Below, in pieces: positions 7,277-14,664 of a DNA stretch of 24,340 nucleotides (positions within the stretch are counted from its first letter, which is position 1; every line of letters begins with the position of its first letter). Source of the stretch: a virus; the IMG/VR virus record IMGVR_UViG_3300005918_000125, positions 1 to 24,340 of that record; one strand, written 5' to 3'. The position numbers and the translations under genes were made by a program. A model generated the notes under the pieces. It was given only the letters and a program-made list of their open reading frames with translations. It did no database searches and had not been told where the DNA came from.

Positions 7277-7699
7277 GAATTCTTCCCTTAAAAACTTAGG
7301 ATACCATAGAGATTTGACTTCAAATAATGCTGGTCGCATGAAAGGTTGTGCTGTAATTCCTTCTTTAGCAATTTTTGCTCTAACTGCATAACCTATATTT
7401 TCATCGCCAAGTTTTCTTCTCGCCCAAGCTTTCAATGGATCAATCGGTGCATAGAATGGTCGGCTTCCATATTCCATCGACGCTGAATATCCAGCTCCTG
7501 AAGTTAAGAAATATTTATCTGCAAGAATCTGTGGAAATAGAGAAATCTTTTGTCTCAGTTCACCCTGGTCAGTTGGTGCTTTTTGGATTGCTAATTCTTC
7601 CATCTTAAACATGGAACGCATCAAAACACGTCTAACTGTATTTTTAGATTTTTTCTTTCCTTTATCCACACCTTTGAATTTAACATTAAACTTGAGCAT
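7265..7699 (-). CDS. HK97 gp10-like neck / tail-completion protein
   Basis: A 144-residue basic protein of the HK97 gp10 family. The hallmark APTDQGELRQKI (family APVDTGxLRxSI) sits near residues 41-52, followed by YSASMEYGSRPFYAPIDPL and, near the C-terminus, AQPFMRPALFEV. These proteins sit at the head-tail joint. The start ATG overlaps the end of the preceding head-closure gene by 14 bases. Its stop codon is inside promoter 3. Confidence 0.82.
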   Translation of the reverse strand: MLKFNVKFKGVDKGKKKSKNTVRRVLMRSMFKMEELAIQKAPTDQGELRQKISLFPQILADKYFLTSGAGYSASMEYGSRPFYAPIDPLKAWARRKLGDENIGYAVRAKIAKEGITAQPFMRPALFEVKSLWYPKFLREEFSSI

Positions 7700-8078
7700 T
7701 TTTCTGTATTATGAAGCCCTTGAAATCAATTTCTCCAGTGACTTGCTCTCCTTCCATTTGATTGGTAACTCGCCATTGTGTAGAATTATATGTTATTGCA
7801 TCATGAAGTTCTATATCTGCTGAATTTTCAACAAATAACATACCATCTCCAACCTTGACATCTCCAAGGTTCAAGTGAAGTAGGTCTTTTTTGGTAACCC
7901 ACTGTATGTCAGCTTTATAGGTCTTTGTAGCAGTAGTTGAACCTGTTACTCTGTCCATAGAATCTTTTGTTTCAGTGGTGCGAGTTCGAACTACAGTAGT
8001 ACAGAAATCATTAAGATAACTTAATGTGTCTGCTCTAAACTGCTCGATATCGCTTCCAGTTAATCTCGTTGTTACCAT
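7686..8078 (-). CDS. Head closure / head-tail adaptor protein
   Basis: A 130-residue protein between the connector-like and gp10-like genes. It is beta-rich with a typical head-closure ending: DAITYNSTQWRVTNQMEGEQ followed by DFKGFIIQKNAQV, the small barrel ending in a strand that binds the connector. The ATG at 8078 follows the upstream stop (TAAAATG) directly; a GTG at 8087 is in frame but would overlap the connector gene. In this virion type the protein closes the portal channel after packaging. Family assignment rests on size, order and the C-terminal pattern. Confidence 0.68.
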   Translation of the reverse strand: MVTTRLTGSDIEQFRADTLSYLNDFCTTVVRTRTTETKDSMDRVTGSTTATKTYKADIQWVTKKDLLHLNLGDVKVGDGMLFVENSADIELHDAITYNSTQWRVTNQMEGEQVTGEIDFKGFIIQKNAQV

Positions 8079-8079
8079 T

Positions 8080-9243
8080 TTATACACAAAAGAATCGTGG
8101 GCCCATGTCTTCAGTTATTTGAAGAATTCTAGCTTTCATCTGGTCAATCGATTCTCTAATATTAACATATACCTGACCTCGAGAGAAATTCTTTCGACCT
8201 AAACTATAAGTACTAATATCTTTATATGAACCACCTGAAATATTAACAAGTGCCATCATTCCAGTAACTAATGCACAGAGTTCCTGGATTAATACAGGTA
8301 CTGTATCATATCCATGAATAAATGTTATCTTGATATTCCGTTTTCCATTAGGAATTGATTGTGAATTTAATACCACTCGGCCTTCATCATCTAAACTAAT
8401 ATAATCAGAATCAACTGTCATATCAACAGTTCCAGTTCTACTAAGATACTCAACAGTAGTTATAGATGTAATTCCTTTATAATCTAATTCAAATTCTGGT
8501 GCTTCTTCAATTTGGAATCCAAAAGGTCTATTTGTTTGTGGATATCCGGAATCGTAACCATCAAAATACTGAATACTCGTTTTATCAGTACCCCAATAAT
8601 TCCCAGTTAATTTATCAACTTCAGCTTGAGCCATCGGTAAATATGTAGCTAAGATAGTGTCAGATTGCTTTGGTGAATAAGTATAACTAATATAAAGTTC
8701 ATTTGTAGACAATGCAGTAACTCCAGCTGTTAATAGTAATATTCGACCATCGTCTTTAAAAATAGTATAATGTGTGCCTTCAGTCATTTCAGATAAATTA
8801 TTTGCATCATCACCGGTTGCTCCATAGTAAACAGTATATGAACCATCAATAATATTACCTTTATCTGTATCAAATGATTTATTACTTGCATCACCAGTTC
8901 CTAGACTTTCAAGTTCTATTGCAACTCCGATTCCACTAAATTGAACAGCTTGTAATGTATCACAATAATATGGACCACCGGATGCAGGTGTTGTTGATGT
9001 AACAAAATAATCCAAAGATATAGGCTGGTCGTCCCAGATTTCATTTAAGAATGTAATTGTATTAAGATCTGAATCAAATGTAAAATTAATAGTGTTTTGT
9101 AAGATAGCTTCTGATACTAGGATTTGCATCTGTAAAACTGTAGCGTCATCATTTCCAAGCTCATAAGTTCTATTAGCTGTGCCAGATGCACCTGTTAAAT
9201 CAGTACCCGTGATTGTTTCTGATTTTGGAATATAAGTTGTCAT
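8080..9243 (-). CDS. Head-tail connector-like protein with two added beta domains
   Basis: The 387 residues are about twice or more the length of ordinary connectors. The C-terminal half carries the helical connector-like part (PVLIQELCALVTGMMALVNI, then SLGRKNFSRGQVYVNIRESI and DQMKARILQI). The N-terminal half consists of two sandwich-like modules, at about residues 20-85 and 115-190, with the pattern of a T/F-x-L start, a turn, and an ISLDYF or ISYTYSPK end strand; the same module is inserted in the tail-terminator-like protein. AGGAGGAG lies five bases before the ATG, one of the strongest SD sites here. The protein probably sits under the portal with the extra domains pointing outward. Confidence 0.65.
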   Translation of the reverse strand: MTTYIPKSETITGTDLTGASGTANRTYELGNDDATVLQMQILVSEAILQNTINFTFDSDLNTITFLNEIWDDQPISLDYFVTSTTPASGGPYYCDTLQAVQFSGIGVAIELESLGTGDASNKSFDTDKGNIIDGSYTVYYGATGDDANNLSEMTEGTHYTIFKDDGRILLLTAGVTALSTNELYISYTYSPKQSDTILATYLPMAQAEVDKLTGNYWGTDKTSIQYFDGYDSGYPQTNRPFGFQIEEAPEFELDYKGITSITTVEYLSRTGTVDMTVDSDYISLDDEGRVVLNSQSIPNGKRNIKITFIHGYDTVPVLIQELCALVTGMMALVNISGGSYKDISTYSLGRKNFSRGQVYVNIRESIDQMKARILQITEDMGPRFFCV

Positions 9244-9252
9244 TTTCTCCTC

Positions 9253-9630
9253 CTAATATATAACACACCCGTCAGTGCATAACATTGTGCATTGTTCAGT
9301 TGTACTATTTCCTGTAATTTTTATATCATTAAAATTTGTGAGGTTTCCAGTTACATTGAAAATTCCTTCTCCTAAAACTATTAAATCATTACCGTCTAAA
9401 TCTACTTCTGTAGTAATTGAACAATTATCACCACAGACAACTTCCCAATCTCCTGACCCGGAATATGTACATGAATCAGATGGCACAACTTCATAAACAA
9501 TTAATTCGACATTTGTATAATCAATTGTTGCTGTTCCTACTTCTCCTGTTAATGCGACATCAGTATAATCAACACCGGATGCTGAAGTAATCATGATAGA
9601 TATCATTATAAAATAAATTAAATATTTCAT
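9253..9630 (-). CDS. Exported small Cys-rich beta protein
   Basis: A 125-residue protein with a clear signal peptide (MKYLIYFIMISIMITSASG) and a mature part that has beta-solenoid character (CSITTEVDLDGNDLIVLGEG) and ends with a Cys cluster (CTMLCTDGCVIY). It has four N-glycosylation sequons. The ATG at 9630 overlaps the stop of the previous gene as ATGA, so the longer in-frame extension to 9705 is rejected. It is the third of three consecutive exported proteins. No family was recognised; disulfides and sequons suggest an extracytoplasmic glycoprotein, either on the host surface or added to the virion outside the cytoplasm. Confidence 0.75.
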   Translation of the reverse strand: MKYLIYFIMISIMITSASGVDYTDVALTGEVGTATIDYTNVELIVYEVVPSDSCTYSGSGDWEVVCGDNCSITTEVDLDGNDLIVLGEGIFNVTGNLTNFNDIKITGNSTTEQCTMLCTDGCVIY

Positions 9631-10796
9631 GGTACGGTTATATTGGTGGCACAAGTTGTATTTTGTAAAACTGAACCTATAGTCCACGCCCAACAAGCAC
9701 TCCAAATTCCTCCATAAACTTCATCAATCCAATTTCCAGTTGAATTAGAAAGAACATTATCTAATGATACATTTGTCAATTGATCTGTTAACATAATTAC
9801 ACCGTTTTCTACAACAGTCCCATTGACATATTTTGTAGTTCCCTGCATATTATATAAATCTAAACTTACATTTAATGCTTCACTTGTGGCTGTTGAAGTT
9901 TCATTTGTAAAAGTTGTATCGATACATCCAAGATATATTGAAGTATACCCAGTTCCAGTTACTAAAGCATCAGCGTCTGGTAATAAACAATCATGTGATG
10001 TTGCCCCTGTAGTTGTACAATTTCTATCATTATCCATAGTTGTCCAGTTTTCATCAACCGTATTAATTCTACAATATGCTGGTAAAAATGTATCAAATGT
10101 AATTCGTGGAGTTTTATTTCTTGTTGAAATAGCAACATCACCATTTCCGTCACGCCAGGCAGTTGTGTTTTGTCCTGTAAAAGCGTTTGTAAAATTATAA
10201 GTTGCATTATTAATAACTGGTTCTAATGGACTAGATTCTTCAAATCCTAACTTTAAACCATAATCTCTGGCGAAAGGATTCCCCCAAGTATTAGGATTAT
10301 ATGTTGCATCTATATCTGTATCAGTGTCTGAATCAGCACAACCTGCAGTTATAGTTCCTTGAGTCCAATAATTATTTGCTACTTCAGCTCCTTTATTTGC
10401 TGTTGTCCAAACAATCCAAAAAGGAGTATCTGCATTCATTTCATAACTAGAATTAAACACACAAGTATTCCACGCGCTAGTGTTACCCGTATCTATAGTT
10501 CCTTCTAACAAAATTGTTGCTGATGGTTCACCTGATCCGTCATCTGGTCTTAACTGACAAACTGCTTGACCTGGAGTTCCAACTTTAGAATATAAATATG
10601 TTGTAGCGTTAATTATACTATTAGTTGAATTAATAGAAAAATTAGAAGCATCCAAATAAAAATTATTATTAGAAAACATTCCTAATACCTGACCATCACT
10701 ATCAACAGTAGGACAAACATCATACTCAGTCCAAGCATTTACCGTTCCTACTAGCAACACTAGTAATAAAACCCAAATTAATATTTTATGTTTCAT
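9627..10796 (-). CDS. Exported, sequon-rich surface protein
   Basis: A 389-residue protein with signal peptide MKHKILIWVLLLVLLVGTVNA followed by WTEYDVCPTV. Residues about 22-190 resemble a jelly-roll binding domain (NATTYLYSKVGTPG, then TPFWIVWTTANKGAEVANN), and residues 200-310 look like an immunoglobulin-type module with paired cysteines (YCRINTVDENWTTMDNDRNC, DCLLPDADA, LGCIDTTF). About 18 N-x-S/T sequons are present. This composition is typical of secreted proteins of DPANN-like archaea. It overlaps both neighbours by ATGA, so the three exported proteins are translationally coupled. Candidate roles are adhesin, host surface remodelling, or a fibre; none is proven. Confidence 0.75.
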   Translation of the reverse strand: MKHKILIWVLLLVLLVGTVNAWTEYDVCPTVDSDGQVLGMFSNNNFYLDASNFSINSTNSIINATTYLYSKVGTPGQAVCQLRPDDGSGEPSATILLEGTIDTGNTSAWNTCVFNSSYEMNADTPFWIVWTTANKGAEVANNYWTQGTITAGCADSDTDTDIDATYNPNTWGNPFARDYGLKLGFEESSPLEPVINNATYNFTNAFTGQNTTAWRDGNGDVAISTRNKTPRITFDTFLPAYCRINTVDENWTTMDNDRNCTTTGATSHDCLLPDADALVTGTGYTSIYLGCIDTTFTNETSTATSEALNVSLDLYNMQGTTKYVNGTVVENGVIMLTDQLTNVSLDNVLSNSTGNWIDEVYGGIWSACWAWTIGSVLQNTTCATNITVP

Positions 10797-12085
10797 CCTA
10801 TTATTATTGACGAGGTTTGACCCTGTATTATAATGTGCGTTGAATTATCTGTTATATAATGATTTGTTGAATTAGTTTCTAATTTAATATATTCAACTGT
10901 TAAATTTGTGTCCATTATATAATTACCAGTTCCGAAAGTTCCAGTTGTTACTTGACTAGCTGGATATGTTAATGCATCAGATTGGGTTGTATTATAATAA
11001 TTTCCTTCATCCGCACTCCAATTTCCTAGGGTATCAACAACTGCTGATGTGTAGTAATCTGATTTATCCGCACTCCAATTTCCTAGGGTATCAACAACTG
11101 CTGATGTGTAGTAATCTGATTTATCCGCACTCCAATTTCCTAGGGTATCAACAACTGCTGATGTGTAGTAATCTGATTTATCTGCAGTCCAGTTTCCTAG
11201 GGTATCAATAATTGATTGTGTGTAATATAATGTGTTAGTATATGTTGTATTAAGATCCCACACATTATTTGTTATATTTATTGCAATACTTCCAGTATGA
11301 CTTGCATTTACTCGGGTATCAATTGTTGTATTAAGTAATGTTTTATTAAATGTTAAATCAGCATCTCCGGAAACAGTATTTCCACCTAACCAGTTGTCAC
11401 TAGAGTTAGTTAAGACAGCAGTAATAGTACCACTACCTGCCGGAGTCCCACAAGACAGTGAGCCATTATCCAATATCTCATTAATAAAATCACCACCACT
11501 ACAAGTATTCGGTGTAATTTCTTTTTGGAAAGTCGCATTTACATAAGTTTCCATAGATATATTTGAAGCAATAACAATAATATCAATAGTTTCATTTAAT
11601 TTTGTTTCATTTAAAGTAGCTGTAGTTCCAACCATATAGATATAAATACCGTCGACAGCTGTGATAAATTTGTTTGTTAAGTAACTCCAATCCACAAATC
11701 CTTTAAATCTATTAGCAGTCACGTTATTAGTTACTGTAAGATTTACTAGTGTTCCAACTTGAGTAATATTTCTAGGTTCATCCAAATCATCCCAATACTC
11801 AGAACTGTTTGCTGTCGTAGCTGAATCAGAAAAATCAGAGTAATTAGCATAACTAGAATAATTAGCTAATGTTGAATAATTTGAATAACTAGAATAATTT
11901 GTAGTAGATACTCCAGTTCCTGAGTCTATTACTTTATTACCGTCTTGATAAAATGCAGTAGCATTAATTTGCCAACTATCATTTATTGTACGATTTCTCA
12001 TAACAATATCACTTGATGGTGTCCAAGCTACCGCTATCGGAATTAATAACAATACAAGGATTATTAATAAAAGTTTATTCTTCAT
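10793..12085 (-). CDS. Exported fibre/adhesin-like protein with 19-residue repeats
   Basis: A 430-residue protein with signal peptide MKNKLLLIILVLLLIPIAVAW. The mature part contains a Ser/Tyr/Asn-rich region (TNYSSYSNYSTLANYSSYAN), a long beta region, four tandem 19-residue repeats near residues 284-360 (YYTSAVVDTLGNWSADKSD), and a C-terminal VEYIKLETNSTNHYITD. About 30 N-x-S/T sequons occur, against about four in the 509-residue portal. Similar YYT-V-LGNW repeats occur in phage tail fibres and archaeal surface proteins. It begins inside the preceding gene (11-base overlap) and has no SD of its own, so it relies on coupling. The pairing of fibre-like repeats with a signal peptide is unusual in a virion protein. 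Confidence 0.78.
   Translation of the reverse strand: MKNKLLLIILVLLLIPIAVAWTPSSDIVMRNRTINDSWQINATAFYQDGNKVIDSGTGVSTTNYSSYSNYSTLANYSSYANYSDFSDSATTANSSEYWDDLDEPRNITQVGTLVNLTVTNNVTANRFKGFVDWSYLTNKFITAVDGIYIYMVGTTATLNETKLNETIDIIVIASNISMETYVNATFQKEITPNTCSGGDFINEILDNGSLSCGTPAGSGTITAVLTNSSDNWLGGNTVSGDADLTFNKTLLNTTIDTRVNASHTGSIAINITNNVWDLNTTYTNTLYYTQSIIDTLGNWTADKSDYYTSAVVDTLGNWSADKSDYYTSAVVDTLGNWSADKSDYYTSAVVDTLGNWSADEGNYYNTTQSDALTYPASQVTTGTFGTGNYIMDTNLTVEYIKLETNSTNHYITDNSTHIIIQGQTSSIIIG
11009..11236 (+). repeat. Tandem 57-bp repeat, four copies, three identical
   Basis: Units begin at 11009, 11066, 11123 and 11180. The first three are identical over all 57 bases; the fourth is diverged (for example TCTGCAGTCC instead of TCCGCACTCC). 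Each unit encodes one 19-residue repeat of the exported fibre-like protein. Perfect identity at the DNA level, including third positions, points to recent duplication or slippage. There are no unique spacers, so it is not a CRISPR array. Confidence 0.95.
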
Positions 12086-12425
12086 CTTGTAGTTCTAAAA
12101 TATATTTTACTCTCTTTGCTTCAGTTTTAAGTGTTTTAATTATTGTATTAGCAACACCATGTTTCTTTAACAAATCAAGAAGTGATTCTTCATCAAATCT
12201 TTTTAAAGCTGATTTTGAAAATCGAGGTATTATAATTCTTTTTGGTTCTTCCATAACTTTTTCTGGTGTTTCTTTAACATCATGTTTGTCGATATCATAT
12301 TGAACATCTGTTTCATTTGTAAGAACACATTTTGGAAGTTCTGCTGTATCTCCAGGATTAACAGAAATCCATTCTCCTTCTTGTTTAAAATTTTTAATTA
12401 TATTTGATGTATTTTTAATTTTCAT
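12075..12425 (-). CDS. Hypothetical 116-residue protein with C-terminal helical domain
   Basis: Not firmly recognised. The N-terminus (MKIKNTSNIIKNF, then ISVNPGDTAELP) resembles small phage proteins of the neck/fibre region with a short beta module. The middle is charged (KETPEKVMEEPKRIIIP), and the C-terminus forms predicted helices (KSALKRFDEESLLDLLKKHG). GGAGG lies five bases before the ATG, and the gene follows the 57-residue membrane protein by one base. It overlaps the first exported protein. A role as an assembly or attachment factor for the downstream surface proteins is conceivable, but rests on position only. Confidence 0.68.
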   Translation of the reverse strand: MKIKNTSNIIKNFKQEGEWISVNPGDTAELPKCVLTNETDVQYDIDKHDVKETPEKVMEEPKRIIIPRFSKSALKRFDEESLLDLLKKHGVANTIIKTLKTEAKRVKYILELQDEE

Positions 12426-12426
12426 T

Positions 12427-12600
12427 TTATCCTCCTATAACTGATCTAACAATTATAGCTAATACCAGTGTCAATGCTGTTGATCCAATAACTCTATTAA
12501 CTATTGTTTGTGATTTTGTTTTAGCTATTACTTTCTCAATGTTCTCAAGTTTTCTATAAATATCTTGATTCGTTACTTTAATAAAAGTTTTATCTGGCAT
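12427..12600 (-). CDS. 57-residue membrane protein, XhlA-like
   Basis: A complete small gene: MPDKTFIKVTNQDIYRKLEN, then a helical charged stretch (IEKVIAKTKSQTIVNRV) and a C-terminal membrane segment (TALTLVLAIIVRSVIGG). This is the layout of XhlA/haemolysin-type small phage proteins, with an amphipathic cytoplasmic part and a single C-terminal helix. The ATG overlaps the stop of the previous gene (TAATG), and GGAGGATAA at the end of the gene doubles as the SD of the next. XhlA proteins assist holins in some phages; here the place in the head/surface-protein region is unusual, so anchoring or export of the neighbouring secreted proteins is an alternative. Confidence 0.75.
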   Translation of the reverse strand: MPDKTFIKVTNQDIYRKLENIEKVIAKTKSQTIVNRVIGSTALTLVLAIIVRSVIGG

Positions 12601-13103
12601 TATGCTGCCACCACATTTCCGTTACTAGATATAGGTGCCCATCGTACCATATATTTTATTACTCCTGCTGTTATGTTGGCTGTTTTTACAGTTTGAATAA
12701 CATCTTGACTGACAAGTTTTCTTGTAATTACACTTGTTAATTCAATACTTGAATCAGAATTAGCATCGTGCCATATGTCTTTAAGAGTAATAGTGTTTGC
12801 TATTGTTAGAGCGATTAGGTTTGCTGTACTTAAAGCAGTTCCAATCTCTAAAGTAGCACTTGTACCAACTAAAGATGTAGTACATACAGCTATTATTGAA
12901 AGTTCAACTATCCCTGTAACAGTAAAAAGAGTTGCAGGATTTCCCGTGCCGTTATAATCTCCTGGATCATTAGTTGTTCCACCATCAAAAGTCATATCTA
13001 TCTCTAATGATTTATATTGTGGCCATTCTGGATTAGCTAATAAGTTTAAATTTGATTGAGCTACGCCCATTTGGTCATATGTATTAAAAGGTTCTACTGT
13101 CAT
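12600..13103 (-). CDS. Beta-rich putative virion structural protein
   Basis: A 167-residue protein with long beta strands: an N-terminal MTVEPFNTYDQMGVAQSNLN, then TLFTVTGIVELSIIAVC, a Thr/Ser/Ala-rich core (SATLEIGTALSTANLIALTI) and a terminal KYMVRWAPISSNG. Proteins of this type occur among structural genes in many tailed viruses and are usually capsid-surface or fibre parts. GAGGT is six bases before the ATG. It resembles the protein at 14051-14548 in overall composition, though no shared motif is obvious. The specific role is not known. Confidence 0.7.
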   Translation of the reverse strand: MTVEPFNTYDQMGVAQSNLNLLANPEWPQYKSLEIDMTFDGGTTNDPGDYNGTGNPATLFTVTGIVELSIIAVCTTSLVGTSATLEIGTALSTANLIALTIANTITLKDIWHDANSDSSIELTSVITRKLVSQDVIQTVKTANITAGVIKYMVRWAPISSNGNVVAA

Positions 13104-13144
13104 TTTGTTACCTCGCTTTTTTATCGTCTGTTCCGTCGAGCGTT

Positions 13145-13441
13145 TCAGACTAAATCATGTCCTTGTACATTAACATCAATTATTTTTTCAATTTGTTCTC
13201 CAATGTTTTTCAACATATGAATTTTCTTTACTGTTCGATTAAATTCTTTTTCAAGAACATTCCCTTCAATTTGTTTACTTATCAATGACTCTTTATTAAC
13301 AGATTCCATAATTTGGTTTTGTATTTTTTTTAATTGTACTGGAGCTTCAAATTTTGAAAATGTAGTTTCTACTGAATTAGTTAAAACTAAATCTCCTTTT
13401 TTATTTAATTTTACATTAAATGATTCTTTTATTTCAACCAT
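13145..13441 (-). CDS. Hypothetical 98-residue helical protein
   Basis: Not recognised. After a beta-like opening (MVEIKESFNVKLNKKGDLVL) the protein is helical and strongly charged (LKKIQNQIMESVNKESL, EKEFNRTVKKIHMLKNIGEQ), a probable coiled coil. It overlaps its upstream neighbour by 13 bases, and its downstream spacing of 41 bases to the next gene holds nothing recognisable apart from the SD of that gene. It may act together with the equally unrecognised 205-residue protein before it. Confidence 0.65.
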   Translation of the reverse strand: MVEIKESFNVKLNKKGDLVLTNSVETTFSKFEAPVQLKKIQNQIMESVNKESLISKQIEGNVLEKEFNRTVKKIHMLKNIGEQIEKIIDVNVQGHDLV

Positions 13442-14046
13442 TTTTTCCTAATTTTATGAAGCAATGATGGTTGATTTTTCCACCAACTTCGATATTGTAA
13501 ATCCATATCAACATCCCGATTATACATCAAATGTTGTACCTTTTCACCATTATACATTTCATTACCGAATAATGCCATGTTATAAACTAAAATATTAAAA
13601 AATTCCCGGTATGCAGTATCTTTTTCAATAAACTGAAACAATACCAATTTCATATCCCGTAAAATCTTTTGTGACGGTCCATTAATATCATTGTTTAATT
13701 GTTCTGAATTTATACTTCCTTGATGAACATTATTTCCATTAATATAACATAATGTCCAGTCGGTAATACTTCTTTCAAAAACTTCATTAAACATTATGAA
13801 ATTTCTATTTTGTGGATCATCAATTATTTTTACAGGTTTTAAATATCTTTTAAGAATCCCTAATAAAGGAATTAAAAAAATATATTTAAATTTATGAAGT
13901 CGAAACCACTTCAAGGTCTGTTGACCTTTGTTTTTTCCTGAATAAATACTCCATCCGATTTTTTCAGTGTTTTTAAAAGATTTTTTATCTTTACTCCATT
14001 TACCGATTAAAAATCTCCCATCACTGAATTTTTGCTTATATCCCAA
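13429..14046 (-). CDS. Hypothetical 205-residue protein
   Basis: Not recognised. The protein is basic and aromatic, begins MGYKQKFSDGRFLIGKWSK from a TTG four bases after the previous stop, and has one short hydrophobic segment at about residues 54-64 (YIFLIPLLGIL) that is flanked by basic residues. The C-terminal half is helical and ends WWKNQPSLLHKIRKKWLK. No SD of normal strength precedes the TTG; the next ATG would remove about 80 residues, so coupling to the preceding gene is the best explanation. Its Lys/Asn-rich makeup differs from the Thr/Ser/Gly-rich structural proteins around it, which may mean an accessory gene inserted in the head module. Confidence 0.6.
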   Translation of the reverse strand: MGYKQKFSDGRFLIGKWSKDKKSFKNTEKIGWSIYSGKNKGQQTLKWFRLHKFKYIFLIPLLGILKRYLKPVKIIDDPQNRNFIMFNEVFERSITDWTLCYINGNNVHQGSINSEQLNNDINGPSQKILRDMKLVLFQFIEKDTAYREFFNILVYNMALFGNEMYNGEKVQHLMYNRDVDMDLQYRSWWKNQPSLLHKIRKKWLK

Positions 14047-14050
14047 GATA

Positions 14051-14548
14051 TCAGACTCTTTTCAAATGAATAGTTACAACACCACCTGCTAACGATGTCA
14101 TAGTTCCTGTATAGTCAAGAGCTAATCTTTCGCCATCTGCTAATTGAGTATCTGCAAGTGTAGATGAAAGTGTTAGTGATTGTACAGTATTCGCACCTGC
14201 TGCTAAATCAAGATTGCTTGAATGCATTATAGTACCTGCATTTGGTGCTAGTGTTGATGAACATTTTTTAATAGTTACGTTTGCTGAACTTGAAGCTACA
14301 GTGTGAGCTTCTTCAATAGATGTAATTTGCCAAGCATCATCCGCTACAAATATATTCTCGTCAACACTAGATGCATTAATTGGCCAATTAATTACCATTT
14401 CACTTGGTACAATAATGCTATTAACTAAGAGAGCGTCTGCTTCAGATAAATCCAGAGTATCACAATCCCATGTATAATTTTCTTTAGTATATGGTGGTGC
14501 AGCTATGTCACCACCTGGATTTGTTCTTAATCCGTTTTTAATTGCCAT
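14051..14548 (-). CDS. Capsid decoration-like / virion surface protein
   Basis: A 165-residue beta protein. It starts MAIKNGLRTNPGGDIAAPPY, has a central jelly-roll pattern (NSIIVPSEMVINWPI, then SSSANVTIKKCSSTL) and ends with the strand pair LALDYTGTMTSLAGGV and VTIHLKRV, a C-terminus common among capsid-surface proteins of tailed viruses. The ATG at 14548 is chosen because GAGGAG stands about nine bases upstream; an in-frame GTG at 14584 would lie inside the structured leader. It follows the capsid operon but is separated from it by a terminator and leader, so its level may be set independently. Confidence 0.68.
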   Translation of the reverse strand: MAIKNGLRTNPGGDIAAPPYTKENYTWDCDTLDLSEADALLVNSIIVPSEMVINWPINASSVDENIFVADDAWQITSIEEAHTVASSSANVTIKKCSSTLAPNAGTIMHSSNLDLAAGANTVQSLTLSSTLADTQLADGERLALDYTGTMTSLAGGVVTIHLKRV

Positions 14549-14561
14549 TTTTTGATTCTCC

Positions 14562-14615
14562 TCAAGGACTCGTTTCGCTACCACGTTGTGGTACGTTTCA
14601 CCAAGCCATCCTTGA
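14562..14615 (-). ncRNA. Candidate structured 5' leader element
   Basis: An outer pair of 7-base arms (TCAAGGA/TCCTTGA at 14609-14615 and 14562-14568) encloses a perfect 6-base hairpin (TACCAC-loop-GTGGTA, 14579-14593). On the minus strand the hairpin is flanked by two copies of GAAACG (GTGAAACG and GCGAAACG). The SD GAGGAG follows the outer arm immediately. It lies between a terminator and the decoration gene. This could be an RNA switch, an operator, or chance; only the pairing is seen. Confidence 0.4.
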
Positions 14616-14640
14616 TTGACTTGATACAGTTGTCATTAAT

Positions 14641-14655
14641 AAAAAAGAAAAAAAA
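14641..14655 (-). terminator. T8-C-T6 terminator after the capsid operon
   Basis: On the minus strand, about ten bases past the stop of the small decoration-like gene, the sequence reads eight T, C, six T. As at 942-956, this T tract without a hairpin fits archaeal termination and would end or attenuate the transcript from promoter 2 after the major capsid gene. Confidence 0.55.
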
Positions 14656-14664
14656 TTAATTGAC

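Noticed and set aside
9631-9705. N-terminal extension of the 125-residue exported protein to 9705
   Set aside because: It overlaps the upstream gene by 79 bases and buries the signal peptide; the ATGA overlap supports 9630.
9823-10200. Plus-strand open frame of 125 codons
   Set aside because: Antisense to the exported 389-residue protein, with no domain and no start signals.
11009-11236. Possible CRISPR array
   Set aside because: The 57-bp units are contiguous with no unique spacers and are in frame with a protein repeat.
14579-14593. TACCAC/GTGGTA as a tRNA or tRNA-like element
   Set aside because: No acceptor, anticodon or T-arm pattern surrounds it; only a simple hairpin and an outer arm are present.
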